A program made the position numbers and the translations under genes. A DNA stretch of 64,000 bases, from contig JAAOOA010000164.1 of the NCBI GenBank assembly GCA_012861695.1, positions 526,965-590,964 of the forward strand. The letters run 5' to 3'. Below are positions 11,624 to 20,694 of the stretch, one piece after another (within the stretch, counting starts at the first letter, position 1; each line of letters begins with the position of its first letter). The stretch is from Trematomus loennbergii. Its lineage: Eukaryota; Chordata; Actinopteri; Perciformes; Nototheniidae. The notes below the pieces were generated by a model. It was not told the origin of the DNA. It did not search any database and saw only the letters and a list, made by a program, of their open reading frames with translations.

Positions 11624-11753
11624 GTAAACGGTTAGATATCAGCTACTGTGAATATGGTATCAGTAGATACATTTCAAATCTAAACATATCTTTCTCATAT
11701 TATGGATCAGTTGCCTTTGTTCAAGAAAGAGAAACTTTTGTTAATCCCCACAG

Positions 11754-11853
11754 GGAAATCCAGGTGTCCTAGCACAGTGCTGTTCTGTGCTGTGCGGTTG
11801 TTGCCTGAGCAATAGGAAATTAGAGAACACTCCAGCAGCACCACAGTCCAACT
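11754..11853 (+). CDS. GVIN-like exon 2, cysteine-rich
   Basis: Acceptor CCCCACAG and donor GTAAGT bound a 100-bp exon in frame with exon 1. It encodes GNPGVLAQCCSVLCGCC followed by LSNRKLENTPAAPQSN. Six Cys in about ten residues with small hydrophobics is the sort of segment that can be palmitoylated for membrane attachment; that role is inference. It ends in phase 1, matching the next exon. Confidence 0.6.
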
Positions 11854-11947
11854 GTAAGTATGACTGTCAATGTCTGATCCAATGTAATGACTTCATATTT
11901 GCTGTAATGTAAAGATACTGAGATGTACTTTTCTAATCTTATGACAG

Positions 11948-12058
11948 ATCCTCCACCTCCACCTCCACCAATAACTATTGTAAATACTAACCAGCAGTCT
12001 TTCATTTCACCACCTGATATCCCTCCTGCTGCGCCCAGCACTGTGAATGGTAGCACAG
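11948..12058 (+). CDS. GVIN-like exon 3, proline-rich linker
   Basis: Bounded by TTATGACAG and GTACAT; 111 bp, phase 1 in and phase 1 out. It encodes a run of seven Pro, then ITIVNTNQQSFISPPDIPP and AAPSTVNGST, a low-complexity linker leading into the FN3 domain. The Pro run comes from a CCACCT repeat. Confidence 0.6.
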
Positions 12059-12243
12059 GTACATCTAAAACAAATCCATAAAAAGCTAATGTGGATAATT
12101 CCCTCAAAATGTATACTCCTTACACTGAGGGACACTGTTGATGTATGTAATGAATATTAGTTTTAGACTAATTAAGTCCATGTTGTTATTTTATGTAGCT
12201 TTCTCTTTTACCACACTATTTAAACCTTTATATGTTCCCATAG

Positions 12244-12501
12244 AGCCCAGCCCTCCTGTGCAGATTACAGTCGACCAGGTCAGCAGCGAGTCACTGTCTC
12301 TGCATTGGGACCCCCCTGCTGGTGAAGTGGAGAGTTACATTGAGACTTGTTGCAGTGAGGGAGACATTATGAAAGAGACAACTGACACAAACAAGATGAC
12401 ATTCAGCAACCTGAAGCCAGGGGAGTCTTACTCTCTACAGGTTTCTACAAAACTTCGGAATGGAAGATTAAGCAAACCAACTGTAATATCTGCCAACACA
12501 A
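12244..12501 (+). CDS. GVIN-like exon 4, fibronectin type III domain
   Basis: This 258-bp symmetric phase-1 exon (acceptor CCCATAG, donor GTAAGT) encodes one FN3 domain. It starts PSPPVQITVDQVSSESLSLH, has the conserved Trp (HWDPPAGEVESYIE), and ends in the usual LKPGESYSLQVST strand with the conserved Tyr. Phase-1 symmetric exons are typical of FN3 modules. FN3 domains mediate protein contacts; here one would sit at the N-terminus of the GTPase. No disabling change is seen in this exon. A degenerate duplicate lies at 13769-13867. Confidence 0.72.
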
Positions 12502-12559
12502 GTAAGTCAAATAAAATCATTATTGCATGGTTGATAAAGACAATGTCAAAGATGTTGAC

Positions 12560-12690
12560 CCAAAGATGAAGATTGGAATCGAGCAGATGGCTTTGAGTGA
12601 ACATGCTTCTGGGTTAATAAAGACCTTTCAGAGTTTCGAGACTGCCGAGAAAAATGCAGATTACATTGTGGTGGGCATTTCAATTCCCTT
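12560..12690 (+). pseudogene. Intronic fragment resembling the GVIN core coding sequence
   Basis: Just after the FN3 exon, the sequence encodes MKIGIEQMALSEHASGL and then TAEKNADYI. This parallels MKMGIEKMADVAHELGI and EAKKNADAI in the main GVIN exon at 19568-19680. A still more decayed copy is at about 13950-14010. These are isolated pieces with no splice sites, so they look like relics of an older duplication or conversion event, not working exons. Confidence 0.55.
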
Positions 12691-13249
12691 AAGAGAAACT
12701 GATAAATGATTAATAAACAAGTTTGTCTATTTTTATATTTAATAAAATAATAAAGAAAGTCAGATACAATTGAAATTGATCTAAAATGCAGGAACTGAGC
12801 AACTTCATCCTCAGAGGATAAAGAAGTTCTGCAAAAGTTGAATAGCAGCTAAAAAAAAAGGAGACATGAAATAATCAAAAAGTAAAGCATACATTAGTAA
12901 TCAAATAGAAATAAAGGCAAATAAGTACACAACCATAGCTCAGAAATGAGAAGCAGCAATTTGAGTAAGCTAAGTGACATAGATGGCATTGAAGTATTGT
13001 GACCTTAAAAGAATATAAGTTGGGACATTTATAAAAATAAGTATTTTCTACATTCAAGTGATTATAGCGCCGTACAAATGGCAGATAGTGTTTATATCTC
13101 ACATTGCAGGTTTGTTGCACAGGATTGCAAGAGGTAAATCAAAAACAAATCCTTAAAAAGCAAACGTGAATAATTTCCTCAAAATGTAAACTCCTGAGGA
13201 CACTGTTGATGTACGTAATACATGTTAGTTTTAGACAAATTAAGTCTAT

Positions 13250-13631
13250 TGTCGGAGCCATTTCATGGGTGTTGTTGGTGTCTCAGTTTACTTTATTTAT
13301 ATTTATACTGCAATATTATTTTGGACACTTGGTGGTGGGGGTTAGCTGCAGGTTATACTGGGTGTATAAAAAGGGTCATAGGTGACAGGAAAGGACGAGG
13401 ACACAGGAGGAAAGAGCATACCGATTCCACCAGCCCGGCAGATGCTCACCACAACTATTGCATGTATAATTAAACCTTGGTATGTAAAACGCTAAATAAA
13501 ACATCATTCTAAACTGCAGCAAAAGACCGGAAAATCATCTGTTTGTGTCTGCGTCTGGATCACTCTCTAGCCCTCCTGTGAAGTAATGGCAAAAGAATAT
13601 AGGACATTGGAACACTAAAATTGCCATTACA
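13250..13631 (+). mobile_element. Solo LTR in GVIN intron
   Basis: The element starts TGTCGGAGCC and ends GCCATTACA, the TG...CA form of LTRs. It is flanked by TCTAT (13245-13249) and TCCAT (13632-13636), a 5-bp target duplication with one change. Inside are a TATA-like GTATAAAAAGG at about 13362 and an AATAAA signal near 13496. The sister copy of this segment at about 12180 is the empty site. Family not identified. Confidence 0.75.
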
Positions 13632-13768
13632 TCCATGTTGTTATTTTATTTAGCTTTCTCTTTTACCACACTGTTTTACTTAGCAGTCAAGCAGCACTTT
13701 AAAATGCTGACAAACTTTGACAGAACGGGAATTTTCAGTTTCAGTGAAACCTTTATATGTTCCCACAG

Positions 13769-13867
13769 AGCCCATCCCTCCTGTGCAGGTTACAGTCGAC
13801 CACGTCAGCAGGGAGTCATCGCCTCGGGACACAATAAGCAAGCCTTCTAAAACCTCTGTCCAGACAC
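13769..13867 (+). pseudogene. Degenerate second FN3 exon
   Basis: The acceptor TCCCACAG and donor GTAAGT are kept. The exon begins PIPPVQVTVDHVSRESSP like exon 4, then a deletion removes the middle, including the conserved Trp and Tyr strands, leaving SKPSKTSVQT at the end. At 99 bp it could still splice but cannot fold as FN3. Confidence 0.7.
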
Positions 13868-14100
13868 GTAAGTCAAATGAAATAATTATTGCATATGGCT
13901 GCAGACAACGTCAAAGGTTTGTATAAAGAAATCAGTAATGTAATGGGAACTCAAACATAAATATTGGAATTGGACAGATGGCTTTATTTGCGCATGCTTC
14001 TGGGTTGATGTACTCTTCAGAAGAAGAAGTCCAGATTCCATCCCTGCAGTATTTATCTTTGAATACAAGAAGTTACCAATTTCTTCTTCTGAAAGACACC

Positions 14101-15170
14101 AGAGGCCTGTACTACGAAGCCGGATTTTCGCTTAGCCGGCTGACTTCAGGGAAAACTCGGGCTTTCCGGTCCTACGACGCTGGTTCTCTTTTTAGCGGGC
14201 TGGATCTCCATGGTAACTTATGCTGAGCGGCGGGAGGAGGTTAGGTTGCAGGCTAAGAGATCAACTCAGTGAAAGCACCGCCTGCTGACCAATCAGAGCT
14301 CTGTGTGCAGAGTTTAAAGCTATCAAGTCATATTACAGGATAGAGGAAATACAGAAAAACTGCCGTTGCAGGAAAGACGGCCGGCAAAAATCGTGAAATT
14401 AATAGAATATCCCCTCCCATCTTCAGAGCAATCTGACTATTATAACATTAGCGTTAAGAAAGCTTACTTAAATATCTGCCACGACATAAGTAACCGGATC
14501 AAAGTAACATTAAGTACAGTCCGCGGCACTGTGAGTGCAGACGTCGATGTGTGCCATTATCATTCATATCATATCACTCATAATGTATCATATATTTCCT
14601 TATTTGAGTCAGCTTCTTGAGCCGTATCTGGCCGTGCAACACTCTCAGTGTCACATACTGTCTGCAGAATATTATTTTAAGCAACACATTAAGTTGACGA
14701 AACACTCGAGTCAAATGTAATTAAAGTCAGATCCACTCGTGTCTTGGACGGGGCAGTGATATCATAAACCTGTTAATGTACGCATTCAAACGCTTTTTCT
14801 TTACCAGCTGTATTCACCTTGCAGGTGCAGCTATGTGGCTTTTATCCTGGATAAAGTGTTTAAGTCATGGATGTTTAAAGTTTAACTTCTTCATATTTTA
14901 CTAATATTAAAGTTCACTTTTCATTCAGGAAGTATGACGCTGCGCTGTCAGTACGCTTGTCCATGTTTGAGATTGGTCGAATGCTCCAAATACCACCCCT
15001 TTCATGTGAACGCGCACCTAACTAGATAGGACACGGCTGGCTTAAGCGATCCACTTGATAACCAGCGTCGTAGTACAGCTTAGCCAGAGCGCGTATGTTT
15101 TGGATTGGGCCAACCGGCTAACTCAAACATATCCAGGTTAGGAAAATCCGGCTTCGTAGTACAGGCCTCT
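14101..15170. mobile_element. Non-autonomous TIR transposon with GGCCTGTACTACGAAGC ends (Harbinger-like?)
   Basis: The ends AGAGGCCTGTACTACGAAGC and GCTTCGTAGTACAGGCCTCT are perfect inverted repeats that extend inward through CCGGATTTTC. The element is about 1.07 kb, lies in the GVIN intron, and has no recognisable transposase. I see no direct target duplication. Similar GGCCTG-starting ends occur among TWA-target (PIF/Harbinger) elements of fish, but that assignment is from memory. Confidence 0.75.
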
Positions 15171-15580
15171 GTTTGGCTGTTTCTATAGATCCTGCCTCAC
15201 AACATGCTAACAAATTTGACTTTTTACATACGTTATGTTACTTTTAGCAAGTTCTTATTAAAAAATACAAATATATAAATCAACTACTGAATTATGATGT
15301 ATTGTCATTGATTAGCTGAAAGTAAAACAGTAATAAAAGTGAGCTTCACCTTTACCAGCTGCAACATTTAAATTGTGACCACATTAATACACTAATTACA
15401 ATATATATTATTATAAAATTGTTAAAAGCTTTTAGTTTTGGTACACACATCTCTACTTTAATTTCTACACTTTGGTATCAATATTTATTGAGTACTTTTT
15501 TCAACACTGTTAAAAAGTATAATGAAATGCATAATAGTTAAGTCAGGATAAGAACAACTGAACCTTTTATGGGTCTAGAG
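15171..15580. other. GVIN intron remainder, nothing recognised
   Basis: AT-rich intronic sequence between two transposons, with no gene or repeat that I can name. Confidence 0.5.
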
Positions 15581-16578
15581 CAGGGGTCGGCAACCTTTTT
15601 GATATGAAAAAAAATTGTTATCAGCGTACCAACGATCGAGAATTATCAACGGGGGGGGTTGAGGAGCTTGACGCTCGTGAACTATCAACAGGAGGGCGGG
15701 GGGCCTCGCTGCGGGGAGCAGTGTGTGGACCTGTCAGCGCAACTTACATGATGCCGAATTTAACAAAGACATTTAAATAATTGGTTTAAACGGCATAATA
15801 ATAAGGACGATCGTCCGTTCTGTGATTCTCCAGAACAACATGTTATGATATTAGGGTCATGCAGAGTGAGATGAGATCGCTGTCCCTTTAAGAAGAGAGA
15901 GAGGGGTGTGGCGTGTGCATGTGTGTGTGTGGATGGTAGAGCGACAGTGAGGGAGCGTGTGTATGTTTCTGGAAGTGAAACGAGGCAGCAGAAAAACAGA
16001 GGTCTGTGATGTATTTTGTGAAACAGAAGAACAGCTAAATAAATGCAACGGCCTCCCAAGAAGAGCTCGCCTCTCTCCAGTCATTTAAGCTAAAGTGGGT
16101 TATTGAACCTGAAGCTTGTTGCTTCTGCCCTCCTCGACTACGGTCTGGGAGCCGACAGGAAAGTTCAACACACAGATGGCCAGTCCGCCCCTTTGTAGCA
16201 TATTATTTCAATGAGAGATGAGCAGATCGCCACTGGGCTTTCAACTAAAGACACAGCCACGCAAAAACTGCGGCATTTGTAAAGCTCCTTATGGGTACTG
16301 CAATTTGTGAAGTGCTTTCCTCTGTGGTGAAACGATCAGCCCTGCACCACGGAGGAAAGCGGCAGAAAGTCACCTGGAGTTAAACAGAGCGGGGTTGCGT
16401 TGCGTGCATGGCTTCCTTCTGCAGGTAACGGGGAGATGCGCTCTGGCGGCGGTCTCGTTCAGGATCCGAAAATACAATTTATATATTTTGCACACTGATT
16501 CCACTTATTCCTAGTGTGCCACTGGTTACGGTGCCGCGTGCCAATGCTGGCACGCGTGCCAGGGGTTGCAGACCCCTG
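15581..16578. mobile_element. Non-autonomous hAT-type transposon
   Basis: The terminal repeats are CAGGGGTCGGCAACC on the left and GGTTGCAGACCCCTG on the right. The perfect 8-bp duplication GTCTAGAG lies at 15573-15580 and 16579-16586, which is diagnostic of hAT-type insertion. CAGGGGTYGGCAACC-like ends are usual in Charlie-like hATs. The 998-bp interior has only short frames, so it depends on a transposase elsewhere. Confidence 0.88.
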
Positions 16579-16971
16579 GTCTAGAGCATAAGTATTTATA
16601 CAGTTTATACGGTTTAACCCTCCCCAGGATATTCTGCTGTTAGGTAATATGATTGATAATGACAGCACCCTTTCTGAGTTTCATTCAATTATCACCTATG
16701 AATAATGCCAATGTCCAATTCAGTGCCAGGAGGATTTTCATCAACCTGCCGTATTCTGATCCAAAGGAATGTCTCTATCCACCTCTTTAAGGTCCTTTAA
16801 CCAACAATTCATTATATGCTGCGATTAGACAAGCAGTTTACTGACTGACTGAATGGCCAACGTAGTCATAGTTTTAGCAATTGATAAATATTAAAATATA
16901 TTTGATCCATGCTTAGGGTTGGTGGAATAACGGATAATGTTTTTAGTATGATTCTCTTTCATTTTCTACAG

Positions 16972-17391
16972 AGCCACACCTTGAGAGTTTTTTGGAGGAA
17001 CTGGGTTGGATCACCACTACAAAGAGAAGCTATCCCTAAGCACACTTCTAAGGATTGACAAGAAGACCATTACTGATGAACCTGCCAAGTGTAATTCAGA
17101 TCTTCCATGGTATTTTCTGAAGAAACTAATGATCGTTAACGTGACAGCTAGGAATGTAAAATGTACACCTTCAGATGAATCAGACTTGGATGATAACTTA
17201 GATCTTGATCATCTCGATGAAAGTACACATTCAGGTGACACACTGAATCCCCTTGATATTATCACAGCTCTCTTCCTGTGCTCTGATGGTTTTGTACAGC
17301 AGGAAATGGCCCTCAAAATGTCCATGTGTCAGTTTTCCGTGCCTCTGTTGCTTCCCAACTGTGACACAAAGCAGTGCACACTCATGCTTTG
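16972..17391 (+). pseudogene. GVIN long exon, N-terminal block
   Basis: After the acceptor TTTCTACAG the phase-1 exon reads PHLESFLEELG, then a 1-bp loss near 17003 shifts into DHHYKEKLSLSTLLRIDKKT. It continues through LPWYFLKKLMIVNVTARNVK and DIITALFLCSDGFVQQEMAL to CDTKQCTLML. It is cut at Leu-Trp by the transposon at 17392. This is the conserved N-terminal region of fish GVIN1-like proteins ahead of the GTPase. The open frame that continues past 17392 is transposon sequence, not GVIN. Confidence 0.85.
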
Positions 17392-18939
17392 TATGGGCTC
17401 AGAACAGTCTCATAATACACACATGCACACAGAAGGATTCACACTTGTATTTCATGATCCGCAAAAGGATTCACACTTGTATTTCCGGATCCACACTTGT
17501 GTTTTTCAATGCACACACAAATGTGTTCCGTTTCATATACATGTAAATAAATCCAAATACAGAAAAAAGTTTTACATATGTATTTTTGATCCTCACATAT
17601 TTGTTTTCCGTTTAAAACCGCTGCACCTGCAAACACAAACCGCTTTCTGTGCATGGATCACTGTGCATTCGTGTGTGGGTTTTTTGAGACTCCCTGACGG
17701 TGACCCGATTCGTACTTGTAATTTTTTCTATCTATAGCCAATCAGATGTCTCCTCAATTCTAAGCCAATCACATGAGCGCGCCCCCACGAGGGTAGATTT
17801 CTTGCGTTCATGACGTAGTGCTTCATGTACGCATTTTGCGCTGTCCGGAGCTGACAGGTCCATGGAGCCTGCCTGCAGGCGCTAATCTCAGGACACCTCC
17901 ACTCTCAGTACATTGCCACTTTCCGAGCAGGAAATGCACGCAAATACAAGCCTTTATATTATTAAGGTACAGTGCCACTTTCCGAACCATTAATGAATGC
18001 TTGTGTACACAAAAACGGCAGGCAAAACCGTTTTAAATGTGTGTTTCCTGTATGGCGAATACAGCTGCTTTATTTATGTCTGTATGAAGTTGTTGTGAGT
18101 GTGGAGGGAGCAGCTACAGGTTAGCTTAGCCTAATCGATCAGTGCACTACGAAGCCAGTGCTAGACAGTGAACTGTCAACGGGGGGAGTGCCGCCGGTCA
18201 TTATCGGCCGATATTCACTCTTAATAGTTTGATCGGTGCTCTCTATAAAGGCCGATCAGGAGAGCTGGATCTGATCGATATGGACATAAACGCAAGTGAA
18301 GTTTTAGCGAGCTGCATGAGAAACTGACGGGCTGTCAGGAGAGAGGGAGGGAGAGAGGAAAAGAGATGATCCTTACTCCCGTGTTATTATCCGGTCATAG
18401 TCCGGTAATTACCTAACGGAAACGCTGCTCCACAATTCTTATTATTCTTATTATTGAAACATGACCGGTAAATTTCAAATTTGTCCGGTAAAATTAAATT
18501 CTGTCCGCGGAAACCCTGCTCCGGACTACGCAAAATGCGTATATGAAGTGACATGAACGCAAGAAATCTACCCTCGTGGGGGCGCGCTCATGTGATTGGC
18601 TTAGAATTGAGGAGACATCTGATTGGCTATAGATAGAAAAAATTACAAGTACGAATCGGGTGACCGTCAGGGGTCTCAAAAACCCACACACGAATGCACA
18701 GCGATCCATGCACAGAAAGCGGTTTGTGTTTGCAGGTTCAGGGGATTTAAACGGAAAACAAATATGTGAGGATGAAAAATACATATGTAAAACTATTTTC
18801 TGTATTTGAATTTTATTTACATGTATATGAAACGGAACACATTTGTATGTGCATTGAAAAACACAAGTGTGGATCCGGAAATACAAGTGTGAATCCTTCT
18901 GTGTGCATGTGTGTATTATGAGACTGTTCTGAGCCCATA
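17392..18939. mobile_element. Foldback transposon with about 450-bp TIRs and 6-bp target duplication (IS3EU-like candidate)
   Basis: The left end TATGGGCTCAGAACAGTCTC is repeated inverted at the right end (GAGACTGTTCTGAGCCCATA). The two arms match for about 450 bp each (17392-17850 and 18480-18939). GCTTTG flanks both sides (17386-17391 and 18940-18945). Removing the element and one GCTTTG restores the GVIN reading LMLWAMRD, so the duplication is certain. A 6-bp duplication with TAY ends fits what I recall of the IS3EU superfamily. There is no transposase inside; the 130-codon minus-strand frame is merely in the TIR. Confidence 0.9.
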
Positions 18940-18945
18940 GCTTTG

Positions 18946-20302
18946 GGCCATGAGAGACATTGTTAAAAAGTACAGACCTCAGTCACTTTCAGAATCCAAG
19001 GGATTTATTGAAGAGAGAATTGTTGTCTCTGAACTTCCAATGATATCTTTTGTGAGACTGGGTGAGTGCTCCTTGTCTAAGTCAGAGATCCTCAATAAGC
19101 TTCTGAGCAATTCTCAGCAGTACCATGACACCTTTGTTCACTCCAACATGGAGGTGGTGACAGTCCAAGGAGAATATCCAATGGATTGGTTGAAATGACT
19201 TGGTACCTTCCTTGTGGGAACAAAAACATGGATGTCTTCAGCGAGCCAGTTGCTGTAGCTAATCTTCGTGGGGACATTGCTTCATTTGAAACACAATTTG
19301 CTTTGTGTCAGACATCTGCAGCAGTTTTTGTGTTCTTTGATGCTTTGGACTCTGAGTGTGAGCTGCTAACCAACCAAAACCACAAGGCCCAGATCTTCTT
19401 GGTGGGTAACCTTCAAAGCAAAGATTTCAAATTAGATGCTGTAAAAAGGTAGGTACCAAGTTGGACTTGACAAACAGCAACATCATTTTAAAGACTAAGG
19501 GCATGAATGATGCAAACTTTGTCAAAGATTTGCGGGAAAAAGTCAGCAATGCATTTGAAAACACACAGATGAAGATGGGAATTGAGAAGATGGCTGACGT
19601 TGCCCATGAACTGGGAATCTGTGTTGATGAAGACTCTCCAGAGTGCCAGGAAGCGAAGAAAAATGCAGATGCCATCACTTCAGAAATTGAAGACATTCTT
19701 AAATACAAAGAAGCTCAGCTTCCCTTGCAAGGCCAAATATGGAAAGACCTTACTTGCTTGGAGAAAGAAGAATTGCGACTTAAGAATTTGGGTCTGAAAA
19801 TATAGAAAAGTACAAAAGTGATCTTCAGCTACAGAAAACCAAACTTCGGGAAAAACAGAACTCTCAGGACATGTCGAAGGCAATGACATGTTTCATCAAT
19901 GCAATATCAAGCCCAGGGATTGAGAAGAAGGAGGAGGAGGAGGAGGAGGAGAGAGGAGGAGGAGGAGGAGGAGAAGAAGAAGAAGAAGAAGAAGAGAAGG
20001 AGGAGAAGAAGAAGAAGATACAGAGGTGGTATTTCCTGAAATGGATGCGAATGAACCTCGATAACGTGTCTCGAGAAAACTCTTTGACCTCAGGGAGCAG
20101 TACAAAGAAAAATGCAAAACCCTGAGAACAAAGAGGAGATAAAGAAAATTGACAAGCAACTTTCCACAGCTCATTAAGGACTGAACCTTCTTCCGTGAGA
20201 TGGGGCAGATCTATGAAGCTTCCCTTTCCCTTCCTGAAACAGACCAGCACGTCAACAACTACAGCATCTCCCCAAGCTATGTGCAGAGTTAATGCTTGAT
20301 GG
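18946..20302 (+). pseudogene. GVIN long exon, middle block
   Basis: The reading resumes with AMRDIVKKYRPQSLSESKGF and passes through SELPMISFVRLGECSLSKSE. A frameshift near 19165-19190 leads to MTWYLPCGNKNMDVFSEPVA and SFETQFALCQTSAAVFVFF. Another near 19450 leads to SNIILKTKGMNDANFVKDLR, KMADVAHELGICVDEDSPEC and KEAQLPLQGQIWKDLTCLEK. A further frameshift or stop lies near 19800, and others near 20090-20170. This coiled-coil-rich stretch precedes the GTPase in intact paralogues. A purine repeat has expanded inside it at 19924-20022. Confidence 0.85.
19924..20022 (+). repeat. (GAG/GAA)n purine tract expanded within coding sequence
   Basis: About 100 bp of GAG and GAA triplets interrupts the GVIN block between AISSPGIEKK and YFLKWMRMNLDN. 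Read in frame it gives Glu, Gly and Lys runs. Triplet expansion without immediate frame loss suggests it grew after, or around, the time selection relaxed. Confidence 0.9.
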
Positions 20303-20694
20303 TGTAAGGTTTTAGTGTTTGTCTATCTGTCTTATTTTGACATGACTCTGCTCTATCTTTCCAGGTGTCTGCACTTCCTGTCTTTGTGTTCACGGTCAGA
20401 CTGATTGTTGTTCCCGCCCTGATTGTGTCCACTGTGCCTCATTACCTAATGTGTGTGTGTGTGTATATATAGCCCTTCTCTCCCTTTGTCTTGTGTTGGT
20501 TCGTCTTGTCTCTTCATGAGATCCATGCCTGTTACCAGAGACTTTGTAAATACCTAGTTGAACCTAAGGATTCTTTGGAAATGTCCTAGTAGATCCTAGA
20601 AGACTTTTGAAAAGCTTTGTGATCTTTATAAATAAAGACTATTACCAAAGCAAAGGAATCGAGCATCTGAGTTCTTAAAGAGCCCTTCGTGTCA
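20303..20694 (+). mobile_element. Solo LTR inside GVIN coding exon
   Basis: The element begins TGTAAGGTTTTAG and ends CGTGTCA, with the perfect 5-bp duplication GATGG at 20298-20302 and 20695-20699. It carries a TATATATAG box at about 20464 and AATAAA at about 20630, the expected layout of an LTR promoter and polyadenylation signal. It splits the GVIN reading between LMLDG and the LELVDGEASNIP that follows. No internal retroviral or gypsy coding sequence is present, so it arose by recombination between two LTRs. Family not identified. Confidence 0.85.

Larger units (their letters stand above)
13137..14010 (+). repeat. Tandem duplication of the FN3-exon segment, copy 2
   Basis: The stretch from 13137 repeats the one from about 12062. 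Both have the AACAAATCC...AAAGC start, the CACTGTTGATGTA block, the intronic TTTCTCTTTTACCACACT block, the FN3 exon and the trailing GVIN fragment. The copy is interrupted by a solo LTR at 13250-13631. The unit is about 1.1 kb without the LTR. Confidence 0.8.

Noticed and set aside
15581..16578. Possible coding remnant of a ZBED-type transposase in the hAT element
   Set aside because: Only 60-100 codon frames; no zinc finger or RNase-H motif that I could recognise, so the element is listed as non-autonomous.
17392..17737. Continuation of the GVIN frame for 115 codons past CDTKQCTLML
   Set aside because: This part is the left arm of the inserted foldback transposon; the true GVIN continuation is at 18946.
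18494..18886. 130-codon minus-strand frame
   Set aside because: It lies wholly in the right inverted repeat of the same transposon and mirrors the frame at 17430-17737; no transposase motif.
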